From assembly GCA_011009095.1 (NCBI GenBank), contig VTPC01000929.1:299450-363449 (forward strand): a stretch of DNA of 64,000 nucleotides. The letters are read 5' to 3'. Positions 47,401 through 57,042 of the stretch are shown here, one piece after another; the stretch's first letter is position 1, and each line of letters starts with the position of its first letter. The notes beneath the pieces are model-generated. The model saw only the letters and a program-made list of their open reading frames with translations, had not been told where the DNA came from and did not search any database. Made by a program: the position numbers and the translations under genes. This stretch comes from Ignelater luminosus (Eukaryota; Arthropoda; Insecta; Coleoptera; Elateridae).

Positions 47401-47637
47401 ATTAAGATAAAACAAAAATGTATTAAAACTATAAAACGAGTAGCAACTACTAACTGCTCTTTATCTTTTCCAGGATTATGGACATCGGATGCAAATAATA
47501 GTGCTGCTCTATTAGAGATTGGACGAAAATTAAAAGAACGACTACGGATTCCACAAAAAGTCAATATTGGTTATCAAATTCATAAAGACACCATGGATAA
47601 ATCTGGTTCTGTTACAAAGAATACTTATACAGTTTAA
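38427..47637 (+). CDS. eIF4E: eukaryotic translation initiation factor 4E (spliced, five exons)
   Basis: Exons 38427-38453, 38700-38863, 38929-39106, 39164-39251 and 47474-47637 join in consistent phases (0, 2, 0, 1) to give 206 residues, near the usual ~210-220. eIF4E binds the mRNA 5' cap and, through eIF4G, recruits the ribosome. The landmarks are all present. HPLQNCWTLWYYEND begins the core and SWEKNL holds the first cap-stacking Trp. VEDFWSLYNH carries the Trp of the eIF4G/4E-BP site. PMWEDEAN has the second cap-stacking Trp and the Glu that pairs with guanine. NIRGKGDKIGLWTSDANN has the phosphate-binding Arg/Lys and the Trp next to N7-methyl. The short N-terminus MSSNSTETE is typically variable. 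The start has the weak context AAGTATGT. The last intron is 8.2 kb and packed with transposons. Confidence 0.95.
38700..38863 (+). CDS. eIF4E: eIF4E exon 2
   Basis: Acceptor GTTGCAG|AAC, donor TGGAG|GTGAAT, phase 0 in and phase 2 out. Encodes VKHPLQNCWTLWYYEND through VEDFW. Confidence 0.93.
38929..39106 (+). CDS. eIF4E: eIF4E exon 3
   Basis: Acceptor TTTTTAG|TTTG, donor GATATT|GTAAGT, phase 2 in and phase 0 out. Encodes SLYNHIKLASELKQG through DRFWLDI, including MWEDEAN. Confidence 0.95.
39164..39251 (+). CDS. eIF4E: eIF4E exon 4
   Basis: Acceptor TATGTAG|ATAC, donor AAATAG|GTATGT, phase 1 out. Encodes ILCLIGEAFENSDEVCGATV and NIRGKGDKI. Confidence 0.95.
41013..41279. mobile_element. short MITE flanked by TATA
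   Basis: It starts CAGGATGAAATTC and ends GTCCACCTG, with TATA on both outer sides (41009-41012 and 41280-41283). There is short terminal inversion (CAGGATG/CACCTG) and no coding content. Its left end is echoed, inverted, near 47180-47215. Confidence 0.5.
42599..43830 (+). mobile_element. mariner element inserted into the larger transposon
   Basis: A 1,232-bp unit between TA dinucleotides (42597-42598 and 43831-43832). Removing it joins AATGTCGTA to TGCAAACAG and restores the host transposon's reading frame (NVV-CKQFF), which fixes both ends. The terminal repeats, TTTGATGTG on the left and, inverted, CTTGAATTC on the right, are only weakly alike. It encodes an almost complete transposase. 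Confidence 0.88.
42716..43744 (+). CDS. mariner transposase, complete except for one internal stop
   Basis: The ATG at 42716 (MSPTEQHIRH) through the stop at 43742-43744 is one frame of 342 codons, normal for mariner (~345). A TAA at 42845-42847 (codon 44) interrupts the N-terminal DNA-binding region in IRKC*RWYEKF. The open part from 42980 alone is 254 codons. Catalytic residues are all present: TGDEKW (first D), QYDNAKPH (second D) and PSDYHLF (third D), with exactly 34 residues between the second and third, the DD34D signature of true mariners. WVLY, CIWWD and SPDLAPSDYHLF are also intact. Cut-and-paste transposase, inactive here only through that stop unless other changes matter. It looks young compared with the other copies in the window. 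Confidence 0.9.
44735..45348. mobile_element. hAT-like MITE inserted into the larger transposon
   Basis: A 614-bp segment between perfect 8-bp direct repeats GTCCACAG (44727-44734 and 45349-45356), the target-duplication size of hAT elements. The ends are TGGAGATGGGTCGTT and, inverted, TAGTCATGGGACATACGACTC, both with a GGG core and an internal GAGTCGTTC/GAACGACTC motif repeated several times. There is no transposase. Removing it restores the transposon's VDAVHS-IIEK coding sequence. Confidence 0.85.
47474..47637 (+). CDS. eIF4E: eIF4E exon 5 (C-terminus)
   Basis: Acceptor TTTTCCAG|GATT, phase 1 in. Encodes GLWTSDANNSAALLEIGRKL through GSVTKNTYTV and a TAA stop. It includes the third cap-site Trp and the basic C-terminal segment. 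Confidence 0.95.
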
Positions 47638-47907
47638 TTTAAAAAAAAAAGAAAAAATATTTTGTATAAAAAGCAATGGGCGTTTTTGTGTTGCATACTT
47701 TTTTCTCCAATTTGGTAGACATTTTCCTCAGTTTATTGCAGAATTTCTTAAAATATATGGTTTTTTAGTTACATATTATAAGGTTTATGTCCACAGTATG
47801 TGATTTATTCCCTATTAATATATTTATTTTGATACTTTTACTATGTAAATCTTTTAAATTATTTTTCATTTATAGAAATTTCATTTTCTTGTACCTCTGC
47901 AGTTATT

Positions 47908-47913
47908 AATAAA
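47908..47913 (+). terminator. eIF4E: eIF4E poly(A) signal AATAAA
   Basis: AATAAA about 270 bases after the eIF4E stop, with only low-complexity AT-rich sequence between. It is a good candidate for the transcript end. Confidence 0.55.
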
Positions 47914-48580
47914 CTATAAATTTAAATAGAAACTTTATTAAAATCCACAACAGGTACATAAAACTATTATAATAGATATGAAAAGTATACAATTAAAAAA
48001 TTAATATTATACAAGAACTATATACATTAAAAATAGTATATCACTTAAAAAAAGGTTAGGAAGGTGGAAACTTGTCATTGTAAAGTTAAAAAAAAACAAC
48101 CTATAATTCGTTGAATTACAAATGGCATTTTATTCACCTTCTGTACCTTGACATCACATATAAGATCTAGTTAAAAAAATATGTAAATGGTTTATGGGCC
48201 AAAAAACATATAATTAATTGCAAGAAAAACTTTAAACAAGTACATAAAAGTATTAATTAATAATTAGAAAAATTATTACTAGTAAATGTAACTATTTTAG
48301 TGTTCGATATCATGAAGATAATAGGTTATTTAATTACTGTTATACCATGTATAATATTGCACATAAATAATAATTGAAAATGTGCTGAAATAAACAATAA
48401 CTGTAAAATAAAAAGTGTGTCTTCAAAATGGAAAATAAAAATGTGAGTTCCATAATGATATGATATTTATCATATTAGAGTCTCTTTCTGTTAAACAAAG
48501 TTGTAAATAACTTTTTTTTATATTTGTTCTGCAAAGTTATGTGTGTCAAATTTTCATTTAATTCTATTTGAAATAATTAC

Positions 48581-48830
48581 CAAGGAGCAGCAGAGGTGCA
48601 ACGTTACTAAGGAACACGTGTGTAAGGTGTACACAGGTAAAGGATGTCTAGATCTGTCGAGCCACTATGAACAAATTGTTTTGCATAAATGATGTCAACA
48701 AGTTATGAAAATCACATGTGTATGATTGTCCAGCCAAGTAGTATCGATAAGCACAACGTGTTTATATGCACCTGCGGTTGACTATATGGACAACTTTACT
48801 GCCCCTTCAACTATTTGATACCACTCCTTG
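48581..48830. mobile_element. hAT-like MITE, copy 1
   Basis: A 250-bp element with ends CAAGGAG...CTCCTTG between perfect 8-bp target duplications ATAATTAC (48573-48580, 48831-48838). The interior includes GTCTAGATCTGTCGAGCCAC and GCATAAATGA, shared with the copy at 55685 in the same orientation. Confidence 0.9.
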
Positions 48831-48907
48831 ATAATTACACAAACTGAACAGCAAAAGAACTTCCAGCTTATTCATGCTGTAATCACACTTCTTTAGAAAA
48901 TTAAAGC

Positions 48908-49029
48908 ATTTACAAGAATTCAATTGGGTTAACCTGATTGGCCAAAGCAACTACGAAAAGAATTGTTGAAACAATTCTTTCCATGGTAATTAAGAGTGAT
49001 CAGGTTAACCCATGTGAATTTTTGTAAAT
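48908..49029. repeat. 120-bp imperfect palindrome with inner hairpin
   Basis: The left arm TTTACAAGAATTC..GGGTTAACCTGAT pairs with the right arm ATCAGGTTAACCC...TTTTTGTAAA. The middle contains a second perfect hairpin, AAGAATTGTTGAAACAATTC. Likely a small fold-back MITE; no target duplication was confirmed. Confidence 0.6.
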
Positions 49030-49743
49030 ACCTTATGTTCTTAAAATATATATCGGAATTTTACATTTTAGACAAAATTTTCATTTTTCAATAGCTGGCC
49101 CATAAACATATAGTAAGTCATTTTCATTAATAACTAAAACTTGCAGCAAAAAAAACAGGGCACACTTGTCTGATGATACGTTGGTTCTAATAAACTTTCT
49201 CTCTTTTGCATCAGGCTTTAAGGTGGATTTGTCAGTTCAATTAATAAGGTATTTACTTACATAATAGTTTTACTTAAACTGAAAGACAGATTTACAAGGG
49301 GTAACTAACTTTAAAGCCTGTGTGGTGCCCCGGGTTTTTTTGCCGTGATAGTACAATGCAAATTTTACGAAAAGTTACGCAAACATCATTAAGACTGCAA
49401 ATATAATTATTAACCACCAATGATTCTGCTAGTTGATTACTTTTAAGATTATTCATCAAAAACGAGGAATATCAATAAGACCCATGACAAATTGGGTCTT
49501 GTCATATTTAAGACGTTTTTACCCAAGCTTTTTGTCATGTTGGAATTAACCATATTCTTACTATTAGCTTCCGATCGCTGGTTTTATTTTTAAAGCTATT
49601 TTCTTTTGCTGAGTTTGTTTATTCACTTTGCATTTTTAAAGTTCTAGTTTCCAAAGTGATCTATTGTTCTAACAATCTTATGCATAGTAGCTGGAGTTTT
49701 TGGAGTGAACAGATTGAATAAGCGACTCAGCTTTTATTGTATA

Positions 49744-50774
49744 CAGGGTGATTCCGAAATAAAGGGTATCCTTTTAATAGGTGATAAGTGAGGTTAAAAG
49801 AAGACAAAAAATGAAAAAACGAAGTGGCTCCGTGAAAGTTGAGAATTTTGACAATTTTCCTAAATATTAAAAACTGAAGCCGTCTCTGGTTCAAAAAAGA
49901 AAAGTGTTTTTGTATTCTCGCCTTCGGATTAAAAAGTGAAAGTTAAGGAGATTCCCGATGTTTGAAAACTATGTAGTGCAAGAATGAAAATTTACCAGAT
50001 ATACCTATTTTCTTGGAACTAACGCAGGTGTAGCAGCACAATGAACAATAAATGCCATCATAAGCTACCCCCTGGACATTTTACAACTTTCCCTTTTTAA
50101 ATCTGAAGTTGAGATTAAAGAAATTGCGATAGCCAGCTCCAAATATGTTTAACATGCAGGGTTGTTGAAATGCAATTAGTAAAAAAATAATAACATAATT
50201 TATGTCAGGAACAATTAGACTCCAGTCTCACAAGCAACATTTTAATCCCTTATTATTATTTAGTCACATTTTAAATGGCAATGGATACACATACTACTTA
50301 AATGAAACATGCGTATGGAAGGTACTATAAACTATTGCCTCTGTATTTAATTCAATTCAATAAATTCAAGCAATTTTTATTTATGTAGCATAATGCTTAT
50401 TGAAGTTTTTGGTTCTTCGGAATTTTACAGAAAAAAATCCCTAACAGTAAAATTTTAATATTTTTCCGTTTACAGATTAAAAAGTAAAAGTTGTTATTTA
50501 TTTATGGCATTTTGTAGAAACCAGAAAACTATTATACCTCTCACATAAATAGCAAGAGCTACCTGACAATGACAAGGACAGTCAGTCAACCCCTATCGAT
50601 TTTTACTTAAGTAAAAGTACGAGAGCAGGGCCGGCTTGGCCTAGCGATTAAATCTCAATCGCATTTTTCTCCGAAACTATGCAATTTTTACCTACCGTTT
50701 TTTATCGCAAATGTATGTACTATCACACCGCTATCCACCTTTAAGAGGATACCCTTTATTTCGGAATCACCCTG
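49744..50774. mobile_element. non-autonomous DNA element with ~30-bp inverted ends, flanked by TATA
   Basis: It starts CAGGGTGATTCCGAAATAAA (then GGGTATCCT) and ends with the matching inverted copy AGGATACCC...TTTCGGAATCACCCTG. TATA lies outside both ends (49740-49743, 50775-50778), so the target is TA or TATA. No transposase frame was seen in the 1,031 bp. The superfamily is uncertain; TA targets suggest Tc1/mariner. Confidence 0.8.
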
Positions 50775-51330
50775 TATAGTATTAGAGAAAACCTTTGAAA
50801 TAAGAACGAACATTCTACTACTGCCAATCTACTAATAAATGCATAGATATAAATGGCAGGTGATGACTTGCAGTGTTGTATTGGTGGTATATGCCAAGCC
50901 CTGCCTTAACACAAAAAATGCATAAACCCAACACTACAATACTGGTGACTTTCCATTCCAAGTGGGCTCTCTGAATGCAGGCAGCAAACACCAATGAAAG
51001 AGGTGAACATTACTCCTGTTTTTTTTGCTTTTAACACTTACACCTTCCCCATGCGCAATGGCCCTATGAAATCATTGGGTGATGTGGTGTTCACCCATGT
51101 GTCCCGCACATTCATTAAATACTACTCCAGGCTTTATGCTTTTAACACTTACATTCCTCATGCGCAAGGGTTCCGTGGAGTCGTCCATTATTACTATACT
51201 TTTATTATTGTCACAGCTATTATTAATATTATTATTGTCACAGTTTTTATTATGTTTCTTGCTATTTTTATTATTTTTCTTTTTGTTCTCTTGATGTAGT
51301 AGTACATTTTGCTGATATAATCGTTGATTT

Positions 51331-51475
51331 GTGATATGAAGTAGAAGATTGTCCATATGAAATAGAAGATTCTCCATACAAAATGTAACATTCTCCAAAT
51401 AAAGTAGAACATTCTCCCGATGAAACACAAAAGTATCCAGACGAAGCAACAGAATCTCCAGATGAAGTAAGAGAA
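51331..51475 (+). repeat. 21-bp degenerate minisatellite, about 7 units
   Basis: Units of 21 bp such as TCTCCAGATGAAGTAAGAGA run in register from about 51331 to 51475, becoming more alike to the right. Because the period is a multiple of three, long open frames appear on both strands here. On the plus strand units read SPDEVRE-like heptapeptides interrupted by stops. Confidence 0.75.
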
Positions 51476-52118
51476 CTTGCAAGAATGGTAGTTACCTAAG
51501 AAAGAACTCTTCATTACTCAATAGCTATTAAACCAGTGTAAATGTGTTGATTCTGTAAAGCTCTTACTCTGTCAAACTATAATCAAAAACTGCAGAAAAG
51601 CAACATTTACTCAAAAAAAAAACCAAAAAAGTAAGAAAAGTGCTTTAACTGCCAAATGCCAAGCTTTCAAAATTTTATGCTTAATTTTGATAATACAAGT
51701 TTTCATCACCTTTAGGCTCAAAATGTGAATGTGTGAGGTTGTAAAATAAACATAATGTAGGGAAAGAGAGTTTAAATAGAAAAGGAAAACAAAATATGTA
51801 CATTTCTTAAACTTTCTTCATGCTACAATAACAGGCAAAAAACTGAGTTTAAAGTAACATCACTTTGTAAATCAGTATTGATAAGTAAATAATACATTAT
51901 GACATTATTGGATTTTAGTACATTTAGTTTCCAAGAAATATTGCTAACCAGCTCTTCCCCAAGGTCACCTAGCAGATTCTACAAATAGAAAGATACATCT
52001 TGCCATTGCTAGAACACTCAATTCACACTCACTGTATACAGTATACCACTAGAGACTAACATTAGTGTGATTATTTCCCATTTCAAGGAACCTAGTATTT
52101 ATAGAAAATTAGTTATTT

Positions 52119-52237
52119 ATATAACAAGAGTGTAAAGTTGGCATTTTTGAACTCGTAGGGTTTATGGTACTCGCTCGTCGCTCGTACCATAAACTTTCTA
52201 CTCGTTCAAAAATGGCAATTTACACTCGAGTTATATA
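52119..52237. repeat. hairpin, GAGTGTAAAG family, copy 1
   Basis: A left arm from ATAACAAGAGTGTAAAGTTG through GGTTTATGGTAC pairs with a right arm from GTACCATAAAC through TTTACACTCGAGTTATAT, with a short CG-containing loop (TCGCTCGTCGCTC). The arms are about 52 bp. Confidence 0.75.
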
Positions 52238-52460
52238 CAATATTTTTTGCATGACCGAATTTTAAAGAAAATAATAAAGAAAAGCCATTGACGGTAAATT
52301 GAAAAATGAAGTTGGCCAAAATCACAGGAACATGTAATGATTTCATTATAACATCGATACGCCTTTACAACATTGATATGGGGAATTAATTGGAAATGTT
52401 TATAATTGTCAACTTTTGACATTGACAACTAGTTGTAAAACGCCAACTTTACAGGTGGTC

Positions 52461-52539
52461 GTGCAAAAAATTACAAGAGTGTAAAGTGGAGTAAGGAAAA
52501 TGCACTTTACACTTGAATTATACACAATACTTTTTGCAC
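52461..52539. repeat. hairpin, GAGTGTAAAG family, copy 2
   Basis: GTGCAAAAAATTACAAGAGT...AAGTG pairs with CACTTTACACTTGAATTATA...TTTTTGCAC around an 18-base centre. It shares the ACAAGAGTGTAAAGT arm with the hairpin 340 bp upstream. Also, TATTTTTTGCATGACC just after copy 1 mirrors GGTCGTGCAAAAAATTAC before copy 2, so the pair may bracket one element (52119-52539). Confidence 0.65.
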
Positions 52540-54652
52540 ACTTTTTAACATACTTTTGTAGGTCATTGAAATGGAATTCGAATGGTCTTAGTCCCGTTGC
52601 AATACTCGGAATAGTTATGTCAATATTGCTGTTTCAAGATTTGAGTGTGATGTCAAACTGCAAGATGGCTGTGTTGTGTCTATCTGCAGCATTGTATCAG
52701 GAACCGATTTATTGCACTCTTAGTTCAAAATACATGTCAATTCCATTATATTATGTGGATTATTTCAGTAAGCATTTAAGATTGTTACCGTAAATATTTA
52801 AGGGTGAAATATTCATATTTTAAATCTTCAATTTTAACCAATAAACCTTTATAAATTTAAACCCAGTGTCCAAATTAAAATTTGTTTGTTTATTTTTAGA
52901 ATAATATTTGTGTTTTATTTTAAAATGAATTCAAACCTTATCTGTTCGTGAGAATTTTCAAGAAGCAAGTAATTCTAATAAATAACGAATATTAAACACC
53001 ACAGTAAGAACAAGACAGATTAAGTGGTGTAAATGCAGAAATTGTAGATGACTGATGAAGAAAGCATGTGTTGTGTTGAAAAAAAGTCAGTGGAAAAAGT
53101 TAAAAATGAGGATTTTTGTTGTTACCAAGTGCCCTCAATTTTCAAAACTAATCTTACTCGTAAGTAAAGACCTATGCAGCAAGCTAGACATATAATCTTG
53201 GTTTAAAAACAAAAATCCGTTTTAAGAAACAATTGGTAACTGCAGAAAATGTTTTAAACAAAACTTGGCGCTATGTAGTACCTATATAAACAATTCCCTG
53301 CATGATAAATTCATGAACATTTGCAGCATTCTAGCCACATAGCAAATCGTTTTGGGGAATGATTCCAGTTTGGAAATTTTTTAAAAATATTCCCTTTTCT
53401 CAATTGCTTTTATTCTTTGAACTATTTCTTCAACTGTATATACTACAAGCAGGCACTTTTAAATTAAGTTTAAAACATAATCTAAAAAACTGCTTGTAAA
53501 AACACCAACAAATGTGAATGCAATGCGCCAATGCATATAAAATCGAGCATCTCTTGCAGCCGGTCTGCAGTTTGACGTCACACACATTTCGATAATTGCT
53601 CATAATTTCCTTATCTTTATCAGATAAAGTTCTGAGAGTTACACACGAATATAAATACCTGAAAACTTCAATTTGAGACAAACTTGTTTTTTGTGTTGTG
53701 ATCCCCTTTAAGAAAAACCATTGATGTTATTTTCTATCAATAAAAGAAGAAGTGTTAGTAGAGCAATATGCATTTCACTAATTACTCTTGTGAAACACTT
53801 TGTGCCTATACATTTAGGTCTGGGACATGTAACAAGATCAGACCTTATAGAAAACTGTATGTCTCCTAGTACTCGCACTCAATGAGAATGTTAATAGTGC
53901 AATTCTAATTGCTGACAGCACATACATACACATTGAGAAAGTAATAATTACAAGTTCCAACGTCATTAATTTTCAATGCATAAAGGTACACCATTATTTA
54001 AACCCATGATGGATTGTGAGTTCAAACGGTAGTTGTGAGACTTTACTTGGCAGATGGCAAAACAACGATGCCAACATACTAACCCACTTACACAATGCAT
54101 CATACATAACAGGTGAGAAATTGGCTTCCATAAGATGACTTTCTAGAAAGTACTATTCAACATTCAAGAGAGGAAGTGAAAGAATCGAGACTGGTAATTA
54201 AAGTATGGTGGGTTGTTGAATTGGCAAATGGAAAGTTAAAAACATAGAGAGCCTTCAAGATCATGTGGAAATTGTAGCAGCAATTATCAATGCCTTTAAA
54301 CCTCTTCTAAATACCTCATCTTCAGAGATTGCAGGTGTGATGTGGTAAAAATCATTAGAGAAGATTACAGGAGCATGGTGAAAAGAGAGATAGACTCAAA
54401 AGGGGGTTGCTTGGAAAGTAGTGATTGATAATTCACTAACAGACTTTCCTATTCCTTAGAAAAATTAAGGGACAGGATTTGTCAACTAAAACAAGCCAAC
54501 CCTTCTTGTCAGGGTTGTGATTATAACATTATACTCTCTTTTCTTTCATTTATTACTTATCGGTTAAACTCAAAACCATAAAAACAAAAAACGTTTGTTG
54601 GACTATACCATCAATCAATCAGAATACAGGATAGCAATGACCTTGCATTGTA

Positions 54653-54885
54653 CAGAGTGATTGTAAAAGAGTAAGCATGGTTTGAATTTGGCGCCACATT
54701 TAAATTATTTTCATGTTGGCACTACTTGTTTTCTTTTTGCAATCTGTCAAATCTGTGTTGTTTACAAAGTATAATAATAATAACAAACAATACTAGATTG
54801 CAAAAAGTAAACAAGTAGTGCCAACATGAAAATAATTTAAATGTGTCGCCAAATTCAAACCATCCTCACTCATTTACAATCACTG
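54653..54885. mobile_element. fold-back MITE with ~95-bp arms, TA-flanked
   Basis: It runs from CAGAGTGATTGTAAAAGAG to CATTTACAATCACTG between TA dinucleotides. The arms pair over about 95 bp (for example GTTGGCACTACTTG with CAAGTAGTGCCAAC). The 40-bp loop contains a TAATAATAATAA run. Non-coding; Tc1/mariner-type target. Confidence 0.85.
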
Positions 54886-55684
54886 TATACTGCCAATTAG
54901 TGTCAACTATTAACCAATGATATTCTGTTGGCACATTGATCTACGTTTTGATTGGTCATTGGTACGTTTTAAAATTTTACTTTGTTTTATGTTTACTATT
55001 GTATTAAAATCGAATTTTCTGAAATTTCATACACTGATAATTTTATAACAAAAATATCAAGAAAAGCCAATTGTGGAATTTCCTCCATTGATAGTGATCA
55101 TGATGAAGTTATGGAGCATTAAAAGTACTAAAATCAATAACGTTCTTTAGATAATAATTTTTCTTCTTACATTTAGTATACAGTACATAAAAAATTTGAA
55201 TCTGTTATATATGCTAGGGCACATATGTTACCCTAATTTGAAGGGGATAATGTGACCTGACAAAACATGTGGAGATGATGATAAGTGCATGTCTTGTAGT
55301 GCATGCCCATGGTAATTAGTATTTAAAAATAAATCAGTTTAAGTGCATTCAGTGTTTTATTACACCAACACCAAGCAAATCTATTGAAGGTTCTTTATTC
55401 AACACCTTATTTTCCATTTTTGTTTTATTTATATTATAAAGGTGTTTTCAAAGCTGGTAAATGGATAAGCAGCAAATATTCTAGAATTAAATGCTCAGTC
55501 TAGCCTTCTGTTTACCAGCTTTGGGTATGTTAGTGGATTAGTTTTCATTATCTACTTTCTGTTGATTTCATTAACAAACAATGTTAGGCTCATACTTAGG
55601 AATTCTGTGAAAAGTTGATAACAATTAGTTGCAATTATGTGTGTAATGAATGTGGCAAGAGAATGGAGTGATGTAAGTAATAAT

Positions 55685-55976
55685 CAAGGAGCAGCAAAGA
55701 TTAGTTGATACATCATGGTGACTTAATTGCATCAGCAGTGCAACATTACTAAGGTAAGCATGCATGTAAGGGGGGTACACAGGTATAGGGTGTCTAGATC
55801 TGTCGAGCCACCGATAAACAAATTGTTTCGCATAAATGACATCACTAAGTTACAAAAATTGCATGTGTACAATTATCCAGCCAAGTAATATCGATAAGTG
55901 CAACATGTTTATATGTACCTGCAGTCGAGTATATGGACAATTTTACTGCGTCATCAACTAATTGATACTGTCCTTG
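55685..55976. mobile_element. hAT-like MITE, copy 2
   Basis: A 292-bp element with ends CAAGGA...TCCTTG, flanked by near-identical 8-mers (GTAATAAT and ATAATAAT, 7 of 8). It shares most of its right 240 bp with the copy at 48581, and is longer on the left. Confidence 0.85.
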
Positions 55977-56625
55977 ATAATAATAATCCTAAAAAAGCTA
56001 CTACTGACTAAAAATATGAAAGGCTATATGTAATATGCTATTAAGGTTATGTTTCCTCATCATCTTCTACAAGATCATTTTCATTTCAAAGGCTTCTTTA
56101 AATAATCAAAGACAATGTTGCAATTATATACAGGGATGAATTGGTAAGAATTTTTTTTTAAGAATACTTTTAACACAAATTCTTTTAGCTTATGAATATT
56201 TTCAAATATAGTACATTTTGTGGTATTCCCAAACAATTTTGTTAGTCCACCTCTAAGCATATTAGTAATGTTATTCCTAGTAGAATGTTCTTATTTTTAA
56301 TGTGAAAGGTTTTCTCTAATATGGCGCTACATACAATAAAGAAATTGCCTTAAAAATGAAACCAATGGTGGGAGGTTAATAATATCATAATCTATTACAA
56401 CGAAAAGTCTGAGAAAACAAGTCACATAGATTTGTCATGTGGGCCAAAAATGGATCCTATTGACACTCCTCCTTTGTCAATACAAATCTGTAGTCCTCAT
56501 ATTACATACTTAAGAAAGTCACTTTGACAAATTAAATTTTTTATTAAAAACTTCTTGAGCAGAATCATTATATATTATGCTAATTGCTATTCATACAATT
56601 CCATGGAAAACACATCAACGAAGAC

Positions 56626-56631
56626 TTTATT
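56626..56631 (-). terminator. Fadd: Fadd poly(A) signal (AATAAA on minus strand)
   Basis: TTTATT on the plus strand, AATAAA on the minus strand, about 130 bases beyond the minus-strand stop at 56759. It is a reasonable transcript end. Confidence 0.45.
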
Positions 56632-56758
56632 TTAAGCTTTAGAATACTCATTCTCTGAATTTTAAATTTGAAATCATCCATTTGACATATGAATAACTAA
56701 ACATTGTACCATGGAGAAGTAAGGTTATCAAACATCTTAAAAACCAATACTTAATAAC

Positions 56759-57042
56759 TTACACATAAAATCTTTGCACAATTATCAACCTTAAGTCATT
56801 TCTGCGACTTCTATTTAAAGCCTCCAATAATAGAGGAAGCCACGTTTCTGGATATAATGTTTCGTGGTACAATAAAATCTGCCGCGTTCTTTCGGCTATT
56901 GTTTTGTACCTTTCTTCCAATTCGTCTATTCTACCTTCAACAATATCCAAATTCCTGGCCAAATCTTTCCATTTGTATCCGATTTGTTCAACAATGCAAT
57001 CAAAAATCTGGTTGCGTCTGGATCTATGTTGTAGATTTAGAA
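56759..57042 (-). CDS. Fadd: Fadd exon 2 (death domain)
   Basis: The acceptor is a T-rich tract then TTGTAG|TTCTAAATC, phase 1 in. It encodes VLNLQHRSRRNQIFDCIVEQ through LIIVQRFYV and TAA. The open frame is clean and the death-domain pattern clear. Confidence 0.85.

Larger units (their letters stand above)
39252..47473 (+). other. eIF4E: eIF4E intron 4 (8.2 kb) with nested transposons
   Basis: GTATGT to TTTTCCAG. It contains a 267-bp MITE (41013-41279) and a 4.5-kb DNA transposon (41651-46144) with two insertions. Near 47180-47215 a TTTTCTAACTATTTCAATTT...CCCTGTATG end resembles, inverted, the left end of the 41013 MITE. The stretches 39.3-41.0 and 46.2-47.4 kb otherwise show nothing coding. 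Confidence 0.8.
47931..56600. other. 8.7-kb intergenic strip between convergent eIF4E and Fadd
   Basis: No host exon found. It holds the hAT-like MITE pair (48581, 55685), a small palindrome (48908), a TATA-flanked element (49744), a 21-bp minisatellite (51331), two GAGTGTAAAG hairpins (52119, 52461) and a TA-flanked fold-back MITE (54653). The remaining sequence (50.8-51.3, 51.5-52.1, 52.6-54.6, 56.0-56.6 kb) shows nothing I can support. Confidence 0.6.

Noticed and set aside
51072-51514. Minus-strand aromatic and Leu-rich frames (100-136 codons) that look like membrane proteins
   Set aside because: They arise from the in-register 21-bp minisatellite and an adjacent low-complexity TTA-rich tract.
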